Source: Pteria penguin | Taxonomy: Eukaryota > Mollusca > Bivalvia > Pterioida > Pteriidae | NCBI GenBank assembly: GCA_035048485.1 | Contig: CM068587.1 | Coordinates: forward strand, 39,099,501 to 39,163,500 | DNA length: 64,000 nt | Direction of reading: 5' to 3' | In this document: in pieces, positions 1-12,044 of the stretch | Layout of the letters: every line of letters starts with the position of its first letter | How positions within the stretch are numbered: position 1 is the stretch's first letter | Made by a program: the position numbers and the translations under genes | Notes under the pieces: generated by a model | Databases searched by the model: none | Told to the model about the DNA's origin: nothing | The model's input: only the letters and a program-made list of their open reading frames with translations

Positions 1-371
1 AGTATATATGTAATCTCCTTCAGAGAAAGACATCGTAAGATCGTAAGATATGAGGAATTCTATTTTATGTACACATCAAACCTATTCTTCAAATAAAATC
101 ATTTTACTCATAGCAAACATTGGTACATTCAGCATGCTATTTAAAATCTCGTCAAGGCAGAATTTTCTTTGTTCATTCCTTCAAAAATTCACATCATTAT
201 ACGAAATTTTCGTATTGTTGATCCACATATTTTCTGCTTACTTATTATGCATACATGTTGCTTACATTGCGTGCGTTATAAGTGGTTTTGCCAATCCTAG
301 TTCTGCTATCAAATGTGTCTAGTCTCATTATCTCATTACCTTTTTTACATTGCATTTATATATATTAACTG

Positions 372-520
372 CAGTGGCGGATCCAGTGCCCTCTTTGTCC
401 GGGGTGTCGAGGGCAAATTTTGTCGACTGTGGCAGAATATGGGCCAAAATACAGGGTTTTTAGTAAAATTTTGGGTCACGGCCGGGGAGGGGGTCATCCC
501 CTCCCCTAAATCCGCCACTG
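372..520 (+). mobile_element. hAT-like MITE, copy A
   Basis: 149 bp bounded by 11-bp inverted ends CAGTGGCGGAT and ATCCGCCACTG. The interior matches the reverse strand of the element at 26098-26253 (shared phrases such as gggccaaa-tacagg and aatttt-g). CAG...CTG ends and size fit a nonautonomous hAT-like element. The flanking 8 bp do not form a clean target duplication, so the insertion looks old. Confidence 0.7.
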
Positions 521-1090
521 ATCTGCTTTTAAATTACAATGCTCACATATTGCTTATCTGAGTGCTTTAAAAGTGATTACCTATGTTAGTTCATTTATTT
601 ATAACATTTTACCATACTGTTATAGTATCTATTTGGTCGTCAAGTAATGAATTGTACCAATTTTGACATTCTTGTCTTATGCCTGTGTAGGGTTTTGCCA
701 ATGAATTTAATTAAATTACAATTTCTAAGTATATCATTAGCCTTGGAGTGCTTTTTAGATTGGGACTGGCCCAAGTGCAGTCAATATTCATATATTTATT
801 TATATCTATTTTTCGATTATTTACTGTATTTTGCATAATTTAGTATATGTAAATATGTCGATGCATTATTTAACTTTTATGTGTGTACCATGCATGTGCA
901 TGTATAGTTGTATCAGAGACATATATACACATGTCTCTGGTTGTATGTACTAGTATTTTCGTATAAAAGTCGTCAAAATAGATCTGCAGAGCTACTGTTG
1001 ATTGTTAAAGATATTATGACGACTCTAAATAAATCTTTTTCTTATGTCTTAATCTTATTAAAAAAATGTCTTTACATACTAAAGTGCATT

Positions 1091-1150
1091 TTCACGAGTC
1101 AAGGGGATGCGCTATTTAAGTTTACGTAGGGCATCCCCTTGACTCGTGAA
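1091..1150. repeat. perfect 20-bp hairpin
   Basis: A 20-bp arm at 1091-1110 (TTCACGAGTCAAGGGGATGC) has its exact reverse complement at 1131-1150, with a 20-base loop. The 11-bp direct repeat ACTAAAGTGCA lies just outside at 1078-1088 and 1155-1165. This could be a tiny foldback insertion with a target duplication. Confidence 0.9.
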
Positions 1151-1815
1151 GATGACTAAAGTGCAGACACTATTCACGTGTTTATATATATAATAAACAT
1201 TAAGGATTCATGCAAAAATCATGCATGTAGATTTTCAAACGTTACAATGTATGAAAGTTCCTTTAAATTAGATTTGATGGATATTTTTTCGAAAACCGTT
1301 TTCTCTTTTTATCCAAAAGAGCGAAGTAGACAGTGCCCGAATAAGCTTAAATCACAATTCTCCGTTCCTACAAATTGTAGAAATTTACTTCCGGTTAAGA
1401 GGAAAAGTTTTGAAACTGTTTGTGACTGTATTTTGACACGTTTTGAAGTATGTTAAAACCTTTGGAGAGTTTCACAAGGACTTTTAAGTAAGTATGGTAC
1501 CACGGTAGTTTTCTATTAAAGTGCATGACATACTTTAAACAGTGCAGTAAAGTTTCCTTCAAGCAGTTCTGATGTTTATTGTGAATTTAACAAAAACAAT
1601 TACCGTGCTGAAGTTCTAAAAATGGTAAAAAATTTTTCGTAAAGTAATAGATAAATCAGTGAACATGGTGAACAGATTTCATTTAAGATCTTATTCTGCC
1701 AGATGACATTATTAGGTCATTATATTAAAAATTCTAGATTCTCCTCCAACTTTTCTGAAAAATTTGGGAGGGGGGATTTTAATTTCTGATTTTCAATTTT
1801 TGTTCTTTAGAAGAA

Positions 1816-2627
1816 GGCAGTGACTCCCCGTACACAGAATTGTGTATGCCTATCCCAGTGGCTAAACGTACACAGGGTACAGAAAGAGCCAGAACCGGTT
1901 TCGCATATATTCTAATATGTCTAAACACATGTGCAAATATATAAATACTAAATAAGATCTTTATTTTCTTAGGTGCCATTTATTTATTTATTTATAAATT
2001 AACTTAAAAAAAATAATTTCATTAATTCATCCATTTATTTATTTATTTGTTTATTTACTTATCTTCCGTTTTTATTTAAACTATTTATATATTAATTTTA
2101 TATAAACTATTTATTTAATTGAAAATCTTCATGAAAATTAATTACCTTGTGTTTGTTCTTGCGCTTGTAGAGTCCGTTTTGAACTTTTTCCCCCCATGTA
2201 TGCACGCACATTGTAGTCTTCAGTTGCAAGTCCATATTCACATTTTTTTCATTTTTCATAGTCTTTAAGTGCTTTTGTATTGTTTGAGATGTCCTCTTAT
2301 ATAACTGAACAAACTCTCTTTTTTCGTAGCTCTTTAGATATTTATCAATGTCGTTATATGACTTAAATGAAAGCCCAACTTTTAGTTCACGATCTTTGTC
2401 CATCGTGTTCATCGTAACAAGTCACATGAACTCTCAATAGGCTGTGTATAAGTACAACTCAGTAAAAAGAAAAAGAGAACAAATTCTTTGATTAACATTA
2501 ATTTATTGTGTCAATGACTGAACATTGGTCACTGAGTATGAGCTGCGATTTTGGCTCTTTTTGTACCCTGTGTATGTTTAGCCATCGAGATAGGCATAGA
2601 CAATCCTGTGTATGGGGAGTCACTGCC
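1816..2627 (-). mobile_element. MULE-like DNA transposon remnant with 75-bp TIRs
   Basis: Arms 1816-1890 and 2553-2627 are inverted copies starting GGCAGTGACTCCCC. The flanking 9-mers, 1807-1815 ttagaagaa and 2628-2636 ttagaggta, agree at 7 of 9 positions, suggesting a decayed 9-bp duplication as in Mutator-like elements. The interior holds a minus-strand ORF with a ZSWIM3-N-like look. At 812 bp it is internally deleted relative to any autonomous element. Confidence 0.75.
2107..2412 (-). pseudogene. transposon ORF fragment, ZSWIM3-N-like first exon
   Basis: 101 codons on the minus strand from ATG 2412. The segment LKVGLSFKSYNDIDKYLKSY and the following KREFVQLYKR resemble the N-terminal domain of ZSWIM3-type proteins, which are related to Mutator-like transposases, as does the later C-x-H then YKRKNK cluster. 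An AAG/gtaatt donor near 2145 would end the exon after KNKHK. The rest of the protein is missing from the element. The family call is by eye. Confidence 0.4.
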
Positions 2628-2882
2628 TTAGAGGTATTTGACACTGAATACAATTAAATTAGACTAGGCAGACCCTGAATAATGACTTTCACAGTTTGTT
2701 TGGATTCCAGTCACTTTGGCCGATGTGGTTTAGAACTGAGTTGGAAAAAGGGCGAAGTGACTGGCATCTGTTTGTTTGACTTCGGAACTAAAGTCTGGCA
2801 AGACACAGAAATTCTGAGTATTTTCACAAAATTGTGAATTTCAAAATTAAAAGCTTGAGTTGAAGTAGCTTCAATAGGGTGC

Positions 2883-3506
2883 AGGACGTTTCGGTACTAG
2901 GACGTTTCGGTACAAAAAATAGGTTGTTTTGGTACATGGTACAAAGAAGTTTTGGTATATGATTTTGGTTGTTTTGGTACAGGTACCTAAGTATCTGTAC
3001 AGAAACCAATTAACATGGATATTATGACAATCTCTCAAGAAAAAAGTGCAAAATAAAGACTACATGTATCATTTAGAGACATATCTAATCCATTTGTATC
3101 CATTTGTATAATGCATATTAATAAAATCTCTCTCGTTTTGATGTAATTATTGTTCACAAATTTATTAGAATTTAGAAAAAGTTGTTTCAGGAGCGAGGAT
3201 ACGAAATTAGCATTATTTGATGAAGTTTACGTATACATATATGTTTGGGCCTACGTCCTGTAGTAAAATGAACCCATGTGCATATAAGATTAAGCGTCAT
3301 CTGTTTGGCTAGACACACTTGCTGTCTCATGTCACACACAGATTAAAATATAGTGAATAAGTCACCCAACCATATGTACCGAAACATCTTTTTAGTTTAC
3401 CGAAACATGTTTTTCATTGTACTGAAATGTCTTTACTTGTACTGAAACGTCTTTCTTATTTACCAAAACGCCCTTGTACTGAAACATCTTTGTACCGAAA
3501 CGTCTA
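2883..3506. mobile_element. foldback-like element built of an iterated GTACCGAAACGTC motif
   Basis: The left end (2883-2985) carries repeated ggacgtttcggtac-type units; the right end (3368-3506) carries the same motif inverted about six times (tgtaccgaaacgtct, tactgaaacatct and variants). The outermost 15-mers agree at 13 of 15. The unique centre is about 380 bp. No coding capacity was seen and no clear target duplication. Confidence 0.7.
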
Positions 3507-3545
3507 GCTTTCCTTCAATATTCACAATAAATGACTGAATAATAA

Positions 3546-3930
3546 CAATCTGATTAAAACCATATCTTTATTCTGCATCTCTATTTGTCCCATTACGTAT
3601 AAAGATCTGGCGAAACCCCGTAAGGGGTCATGTTCTGGTGAACTCTGATGATGTTTTAGTCATCAAAACAGTTATTTCCCATATGGAAATAGCCAGTCGA
3701 TGACTTGGCTAGGCGCGTGCAAGTGACACAATATGTAACAAACACTGTTCAACAACTACATTTCAGGTCACTCATGGTGGGGATGTTAATTATTTTCCTA
3801 GTAGCCAATCCACTGATTGGCTGAAAATCAGAGTTCACCAGAACATGACCCCTTACGGGGTTTCGCCAGATCTTTATCCACAATGGAACAAATAGAGAAG
3901 TGGAATAAAGATATGGTTTTAATCAGATTG
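3546..3930. mobile_element. long-TIR MITE, family CAATCTGATTAAAACC, copy 1
   Basis: 104-bp inverted arms at 3546-3649 and 3827-3930, well over 85% identical, include the palindrome-like ccccgtaaggggtcatg. The flanking 9-mers gaataataa (3537-3545) and gaataatga (3931-3939) match at 8 of 9. The 9-bp duplication points to a Mutator-like nonautonomous element. A second copy lies at 55756-56100. Confidence 0.85.
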
Positions 3931-4053
3931 GAATAATGACAAGTGTGTCAAGGCGATATATTGAAGCTAGGGTTGAAAATTGAATTAAGAGGGATGAGAT
4001 TCTAGGTTTCCTTTTTATAATGGCTTTGCTGACCGAAACATGCAGTGCATCTA

Positions 4054-4292
4054 CAGTTCAGTCCGGGTGGAACTTAATTTGCCCACTAGTCACAGTGGGC
4101 ATTTTTAGAGTGGACATTAAAAATGTCCACTGGACACAGTGGACATTCTTGTAAGAGCCAGTTAGAATTAACATACAGGTAATTGGACAGCTTGATAGCT
4201 CAGGTAAATGTCCACTCCTAATGCCCACTGAAATTTCAGGTGGACTGCCCACTGTGGACAGTGGGCATTCAGAGTTCCACCCGGTTTTACTG
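4054..4292. mobile_element. Tc1/mariner-like MITE with TA duplication
   Basis: 239 bp flanked by TA (4052-4053 and 4293-4294), beginning CAGT and ending ACTG. The strongest inverted stretch is CCGGGTGGAACT (4063-4074) versus AGTTCCACCCGG (4273-4284). Inside are several gcccac/gtgggc and gtccac/gtggac palindromes. A minus-strand 89-codon ORF across it is only this repeat. Confidence 0.7.
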
Positions 4293-4299
4293 TATGATG

Positions 4300-5260
4300 C
4301 CAGTGAAATGCAGGCATTGGCATTCATGGTAAATCAAATTGCACAGTACGTGTATTTTGCTCAACTCACATAAGAATGTTGTAAATGTACATGTGAAGTT
4401 TTTGAATGTCAAGATTTATTTGGGTGTAGATTCAAATATCAAAACCCCTCTGTATGGTGGAGCCTGCTTCTCATGGGTCCATTGCAAAGGTACATGTATA
4501 TATTCAATCAGTCACTTAATGATGGATTAATACATTACAGGGGTTGAAATTGCAGTGAAAATGAAATATTATTGGACCGATGGACAAGTCCGGTAATTAT
4601 ACTGTCAGTCCCGTAAATAACCTTAAATTTCTGGACCGATTGTCCGATGAAGATGAACAAAACAGAAACAAAAGATTTAAAGGCCCTTTCATTTATAATA
4701 TATATATATACATGGGGAAAATATGTTGACGGTGATAATTATTGTATTAGTTTTGTTAAAGAAGAAGACACCCAAAAAGATGTGTTTTTACTTGCCAGAG
4801 ATTCACAATAAACCAATGAAAATTAAAGTGAGCAGTCGTTTTATGATTTTTGTGAAGGTCTTTCTAAAAATGTATTTTTTGTTTTTGGTCTGGTTAAAGT
4901 TGCTTCGGTCTGGTGAATTGCCCAAGTTTATCGGACCAAATGTCTTGTAAAATGTTTCACAATTTCATATTCACTGAAATTGTGATACATAAATTTTTTA
5001 ACACATTTACTGGTAATTCCATTTAACAATTTTTGTGTTGCCTGCAAAGCAACATGACATACATGGAAATTGGAATGAAGGATAACTGATCTGACTCTGT
5101 CCATCTGGTAAATGGATAGCCGGCAATGCATTTTCCTTTGGACACTACATGTAATGTTTTATCGATTGACAAGATGGAAGCTTCAGAAAGCACTGATAAC
5201 TTCATCAATACTGAGCATTCCATTTTGATTCCACCTTTAGGTTATTTTCCAAGTCCAAGT
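4300..5260. other. intergenic, no feature recognised
   Basis: AT-rich sequence with only short ORFs of no recognisable similarity and a short TA run near 4698. I see nothing functional here. Confidence 0.5.
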
Positions 5261-5267
5261 TATTCCT

Positions 5268-5440
5268 TAAGCACTTGGCTTGCAGTGCCGACGATCCGTA
5301 TTCGATTCCCGGGTTGCGCAACTACATGTACATATAACAGGTTGGTCACCTCCTGCTTCCATGTTGCGGTATAACTGAAAAATTGTTGACAGGGACATAA
5401 AACACCAATCAACCAACCAACCAACCAACCAACCAAGTTA
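5268..5440 (+). mobile_element. SINE fragment with CAAC tail
   Basis: A tRNA-like B-box segment (ttcgattcccggg) is followed by a body containing cctcctgcttccatgttgcg and a 3' tail of about seven CAAC repeats (5406-5435). Related tails occur at 52735-52810 and 61535-61705. Confidence 0.6.
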
Positions 5441-5643
5441 TTCCTTTGACTCCTTTAATCAAAGTTAAAAGTGTTTGAAAATCATCCTGACCTTATCTTC
5501 TAATGAAATGAATATTAGCATAAAAATGTAAACCACAAAGAGATACAGTATAGAATCTCAGGGTATACAGTTTATGTGAAATATCTTGTGAAATATATTG
5601 TAATGTGACCCTCGGGGTTGTATGAAATTTATGCTGCATCTGT

Positions 5644-5715
5644 CAGTGGCAGATTTAGAGGGGGGCCCATAACACCCATTCCCCCTCCCTTTTTGGAAAT
5701 CCAGATCTGCTACTG
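5644..5715. mobile_element. short hAT-like MITE derivative
   Basis: 72 bp with ends CAGTGGCAGATTTAG and CAGATCTGCTACTG, imperfect inverted versions of the CAGTGGCGGAT ends of the elements at 372 and 26098. The interior is a G/C-homopolymer-rich scrap. Confidence 0.5.
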
Positions 5716-6224
5716 TTTAATTATAGGCAATGTTGTTACTGTAGTATGCAGTGTTTACGTTCAAGTTAAATGCATTATAAAATAATGGGCGGACAGGAAC
5801 AACAACAATGAAATTTATCCATATCCTAAGGCAAAACCAAAGTACATGTGTATGAAACTGCTTTGATTTTTTTTTAAGTAAAAGAAGGCCCCTCCTTTAT
5901 AAACAATTCTTGATGTGTCAAATGTGTTTGTCAATTTTGTGGTAAATCATACACAAAGAAAGGTACCAGTAATTCGATCTGAAGAGTTTTTTATTGCTCT
6001 TCATGAAATGAATTGATACACATTATCTCCATAATCATCACTTCCCCCCCCCCTCCCCACACACACACACAAACACATACACATCATAACAAACATAAAA
6101 TTCTATTTCTGTTGATAATTTATTGAATTCTAATCTGTTTCCGATAACAATTAATTATAAATCAATTATGCTTTTCTGATAATTCAGAGAATTGATTATT
6201 TTCAGTTTACATGTACCTAAGCCA

Positions 6225-6700
6225 AAGGGTGAATGAGCTATTGTCATAGCGCACCATCCATCTGTCATCTGTCTGTTGTTGTCTCAACACTTTCCATGTT
6301 TTCAATTTCTTCAGAACTACAGAAGACTGAGAAGGGATTTGACGAAACTTGGTAGAGATGAAATACTTAAAGTCCCCAATTCCCCTACAAAGTTTGTTTT
6401 ATTATTTTTTTTTTTTTTGGGGGGGGGGGGGGGGGTTCAGATATGTGAAGAGATGGATCCAAGGCAAGGCGACATAGAACCCAGAGGGTACCCTACTATG
6501 ACAAACTTCTTATTCAGACTAGCTGCATAGATCATTTTAAAATTGAATATTTATCAGAGTGATCTAGAAGGGTATTATAAGAAGTGTTGTTCTTTTGGTT
6601 CCACACAAAACACAAGGTCTTTTGTCACAGTAAATTCTAGCAGGATGTAACAAAAACCCTCACTGATTGGAATAGGGCTGTTGCATAAATCAAAACTTAT
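6225..6700. repeat. dispersed repeat fragment and T/G homopolymer
   Basis: This contains the 'gtgaatgagctattgtcat' phrase followed by a Thr/Ser-codon-like run, interrupted by an 11-T/16-G homopolymer near 6410-6436. It resembles dispersed repeats common in mollusc genomes. No coding sequence supported. Confidence 0.3.
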
Positions 6701-7514
6701 AAAGCAAGGCACCAAATGGCTTCCATGACTATACAGGTGACATCATATTACCATGGCATTAATCAATCAGGTACAGATCAAGAGATTTTGTTGAAGGAGA
6801 GGGGGAGGGGGGTCCACCTTAGTCCTTAGATAGTTTTTGATAAAGACATCAACTTTGTCTTGAAGTGTAAATTTACCTATCTTGAATAAAAAACCTTGAA
6901 GAAAAAAAGTTTTTGCTAAAGCTGAGAGTGGATTCATACCCTTGTCCCCCATTTCTGAATTCACACTTGCATTCTATCGTAACCTATCAGCAATCATCAT
7001 ATTCTTTATGGTAAGCTATTACATATATCATTCAGATGCCTTACAGTGTTAGACCATCGTATAAATCTGTGATATAGGCATTGAAATCACAGACTTCTTT
7101 TTCATACTATCTGTCCACTCCTATTACTCTCAGTTATTTGAGGAATTTCCCCATCTGTCATATGACATGTTAGTTTTAATACATTGATGAATAGTAGAAG
7201 ATTATTTTTGTGCATTTATGATATAGAAGAATAGTGATTTTCTGATATATTTGCATTATTAAAATGCCATGGGTGAAATTTAAGAAGGATATTTGACCTG
7301 TGAAATATCATATTATTGGGGTGAAAAAATATGAGGTACCTGAAGTTGATTAAACAATTTGTTTTATTTTGCAGTTAGTCACAGGGGGAGTATGTTATTT
7401 CATTCTGTAAGATACTTTTTCATTCAATGCTAGTAAAATGAACTAATTTTTAATCTCTATTAAGATCACAAATAATTTTCTATTATAATGTAGATGTTTA
7501 TTAAGGACTACAGA

Positions 7515-7850
7515 TCAATATAAAATAAGATTGGAAAGTCAGTTTGTATCTTTCAAAAAAGTTTTCACAATAAAAAAAAATATGAAGAAAAAAGGAAAAT
7601 TCCTTCTTGTTCCAAAACAACAACAACAACAACCCCCCCCCCCCCCCAAAAAAAAAGAAAAAAAAAGAGAAATCTTTATCTTCACTTTGCCAGCTGAATA
7701 TTTTAATATTTTGGAAAGTATGAAGTTATATAGTGCAGATTCCAAGTGGAAGACTATGTATTTATCAAATTATGTAATGATATTTGCATTTTTGCACCAA
7801 AAAAAAAAAAAAAAAAAAAGAAAAGGAAAAAAGAAAAAGAAAGCCAAAAT
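7515..7850. repeat. low-complexity A-rich and poly-C/poly-A tracts
   Basis: CAA repeats and a C run (about 7617-7647), A/G-rich tracts and a 20-A run (7800-7819). The + strand ORF through it (Lys/Gln/Pro runs) is an artefact of composition. Confidence 0.8.
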
Positions 7851-7962
7851 ATGTGGTAACACCCTCTTTTATATTTGCCAGTTTGCCTTAATTGAATATG
7901 GAATACCGGTATTATATCCTAAAATTAAGCTTTTTATGCTTTTCTTCAAATTTTACTTTCAA

Positions 7963-8440
7963 GCCAAACAGGAGACACTCATTCCTCCCAGCATCTGGTC
8001 TCACCTCAGAATTCCAGGGATCCGTGAATGTCCACTGTGGTACATTGTACATTGTTGTTAGTGCCACAGTCATGTGACACCAGTTACTTTCGTATTTTCC
8101 ATTAACGTCACACTTATACCCTTTGCAGTGTGGAAATCGTAACAAAGTTTCCCGCGGAGAGTTTGACTTTAGTGTTATTATATCCTTTTTCCTGGTGTTG
8201 TTTGGCTGTGGCGCTTTCTACCCAGTGTTTGTTCACATTCATGAATATATACAGTGCTGAGTTATATTTGTTTCATCTGTATTTAAGGGCATTCACGGCG
8301 GATGTGGCTAGCCAAACAGGAGACACTCATTCCTCCCGGGCACCTGATCTCACCTCTGAATTTCAGCTGTCCATAAATGTCCACTGTGATACATTGTTGT
8401 TAGTGCCACAGTCATGTGACACCACTTACTTTCGTATTTT
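7963..8440 (+). repeat. direct pair of a dispersed ~130-bp repeat
   Basis: Copies at 7963-8098 and 8311-8440 share gccaaacaggagacactcat, tgtccactgtg-tacattg and gtgccacagtcatgtgacac. Diverged relatives occur at 26534-26670 (+) and 38986-39066, the latter expanded into a tandem array. Probably pieces of one transposon family; no protein recognised. Confidence 0.75.
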
Positions 8441-8444
8441 TATT

Positions 8445-11400
8445 TCAAGGTCCTGATAAATGACTGAACATGCAAAGAAAAAAAAATACATAAATAAAAA
8501 TAAATAAATAAAAAATATCAAAATTTAGGTTTCACCATAAACTGTCTCAAACTAACAGAAACTGATAAAAGCATTTTTATCATTCCATAATTTGTTGGGT
8601 TCGGTCTTTCATTTGACAATGACCTGACCATTTTTTGATCACCTATTAATAAGCTCTATCTTGTCCTGATTCCATTAAAAAACCTCCAAAACTGCAAGGC
8701 ATATTTTCATGAAATTACATACCGGTACATGTACACAATCTTTTAGAGAACACTTCAGATACAAAATTATATGTCCTTGAGACTGCCCAATGTCCAGCGT
8801 ATATTAATATCGAACTAAGAAAGCTACTTCCATAATGTCAGTAAAAGATTTTGTGAAACGACCTCCATCATAGCTATAAATATACATTCATTATTGACCT
8901 CAGAAGAGTCTTTCTGTGAAATTGAATATGCTATTATTGATAAGACCCTAGAGATGGAGTGGATTGCTTGAAGGAAGTTAATTTTTCCATGTAATCAGGT
9001 AATACCACGAATGCTACACACTAAGCACATAGTCTTCTTACAGAGAGACTGTCATTGATCTCATAAGTATTCTCCAGGGAGAAGACCACTGGTCAAGTAA
9101 TCACCACTGGTGAGACATTAGTCTTAATTATAGCATTGTGAAGGTCAATACGTCTTCTCCACCGAGTTTTATTCATGACATTATACAGTATGTATTCGGA
9201 TTTCAATAATGAAAATACCTGCATTGTATTACAACAATTACTATGTAAATGGCACGGAAAAATACGAAAAGTCTCGAGCACCCTGATTCAGTCCGAACAT
9301 GATATTGACATACTGATAGACATAAATATTTCATTATGTATTCACAGGACATGTAGCTTTATTTATGTATTGTTATGTTGCCCGCAGATAAAGCATTTCT
9401 TATGTTTAATACATGAGCCGACTTCTTTCGACTCTATTGTACGTAGTCATTGATTTGTCCGGCCTACGTAACAGCCACATCTAGGTATGTTATATACCTA
9501 TACACGGCGTGGTCCTTCGATCGCTCGTAGATAGACTCTGAACAGGTGATGGACATTAGAGTTATTCGTATGGGAATAATTTCCGAGTAAGGCGAATACG
9601 GAAACATTTTGGCTGATGGTCATTGGTACAAATGTGAGTGTTTTGCTAGTGATGTGAAACCATGTAATCCTGTGTAAGCTAATTGAAAATTGTTCAGGTA
9701 TACAATTTATACAGTTTAATAATTCTGCGGTATATTTATTTTATTTTTAGTATAATATTATGTCATGTATCCATATGTTGTTGGTCGGTGTTTAGTGCTA
9801 GAACATTTGCAGAACTGGGAGTAAACCATTAGCATTCAGTAGCTACATGAACAGACCTTTACATACGTACATAGATCGGGGATCTAATTCCTGTTCACTA
9901 GACATTATGACCCCGAGATGATCGCAAAGACCGTAAAACTTGTATTGGGCTATCAACGGTCTTATTCAGACTTTTCCTTGGGTATTGGTCTCTGACTAAC
10001 AGGGCGACGAGGACTCTATGACGGTCCTTCACTCCTTGTATGAATTTGATTATGAACTCTTTTAGAGTAAGATCTTGAATCTGTTCTCATCTGATTGTTC
10101 ATCGGGACTCCTACAGATTTTGACGGGGTTTGGCGAATCGGTCTAAACATTTTGAATAGCATTCGCATTTGAACAACTTTCGTTTCACTCAGTTGACATT
10201 TCGTGTCAATAAAACGCAAGTTTAGGATATAGGCTGCCCGCCCACGTCGATGAATTTATTATGATCTATAGATCAGTAGCTCTTTAGAAATAGAAGTTGT
10301 TTACGGTCCTTTAGACCTACTTACCTTAAGTTCTAGCGTACACCCTGTTGTAAAACTGGACCCTGGATATTATCTCGATTTCAGACTGATAGAACACAGA
10401 GACACTCAGTGTCACAAATTTTTGTCCTCTTGGCCTTTACCAAGTGATTAAGAGGCCGAAAATTTTGTGATATTGAGTGTTTCTGTTTTTATTCTAAACA
10501 GTGCGCTTCCCTTTGTAAGTCTAATAGCTCTTTTTGGGACAAAACAGAGTTGGCTTTTGCTGATCTCACTTTATATATTCGGTAATTACATTTTATTCCA
10601 TGATATTTTGCGTTTTTATGTTATCATACCTCTTAACATAAGTTGCCTCTTTGTCTTTGTTCTCTAAATGGAGATGTTTTATATTAATAGGGTTTTGAAT
10701 GTGTTTAACCTAGAATGTACAGTTTTTGCTGCGAGTAGGAAGGCAGACTTTCAAGCCAGATAACTTCACCTACTGAGCAACTCTTAAAATGTAAATTGAT
10801 CATCATAGATCGGTATCGGAATTCCATTACAGTCAGACATGACTCTTTTATGTGTGCTCACACTTTTGTTGTCCATGAATTTCCTTGGCGAGTTTTGTCA
10901 CACAGCTGAGTCCAATATCTTTACATTTCTTTAAGAAGGAGAAATTATAGTATGTCTTAATACACCTCTGACAATGCTTTCACTTTAGTTTAGCTCACGC
11001 AACGTCTAAAGCCTCAGTATTCGACTTTTATTAATTAATAATTCTTTTCAGTATGATGGCAGCCAGTGTATTGTAGCACATTATTTACGGTATTTAACAG
11101 TGCGCTGTCGTAGCATGATCTCTTATCTATAATTCTTTCATCTTTTTGTTATACTTTCATTAAAGACAACCAATTCAAAGCTTTACAGGCAGCAGTATAT
11201 TGATTTGTAGAAAATAATCATTGCTTATACAGGAACATTTTATTCATTTATTTATTTTTAGAAATCATTAATATTTTAAATTCGTTAATGTGTTTTATAT
11301 GTTCATTTAATACCAGTATTAGTATGAAAGTAATCAGGATGTGGTTTGCAGTTGCATGCAGTGTGTTTTTTTTTACGAAACACGTTGGTTACTTCACTTA

Positions 11401-12000
11401 TATGGTGCACAGCGGAACCTCTCCTGAGGGATTTCATTCGTACCGGCGTACACTGCAACATAGAATTTCAGTTTATTCTGTTGATAAAATTGCATGCTAC
11501 CATAGTTACACAGGTTTGTTGACGTTATAACATAAAGAATTTGGATTATATTATTTAGAATTATTTTTTATTTAGTGTCATATGGAACTATATAATTTCA
11601 AACCTGGATTGTAACGTATATTAACTATATGACAAACACCTCAATGGACATGCTTACAGCTGTAGTATAACGCATACCGATGCAAAATTATATAATTGTA
11701 CAGCATTTGCCGACATAGGACGGTATATGTACCGGCTAAGGACGGTCAATGGAAGTGATCATAATTGCATTATTGGTGTGGTTTACCAGTTTACGGGCAT
11801 GCTCTGTAATTGGTAACAAAAGAAATACAAACTTTAAAAATGTACAGATTACCTTCCATTGAGAGAACAAGGACCAATAGGCAACTCAAGTTTTGAAGAC
11901 AATAAGATATATAAATTCAATGAAAGACATATTACTATATTTCTGTCTGGTAACCCGACCATCCCTTAATCTTTTTGCCTACCCTGAAGTTTTTGTTGCC
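8445..12000. other. intergenic, nothing recognised
   Basis: AT-rich sequence. There is an AAAT-type simple repeat near 8480-8520; otherwise only short ORFs on both strands without domain-like sequence, splice context or repeat ends that I can support. Confidence 0.5.
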
Positions 12001-12044
12001 GTTTTTAAATCATGGTCTGCAGCCCTTTCCATACGAAAGAAAAA

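Noticed and set aside
7531..8061. 176-codon ORF with Lys, Gln and Pro runs
   Set aside because: It is made from A-rich, CAA and C homopolymer tracts and runs into a dispersed repeat; no domain or splice signals.
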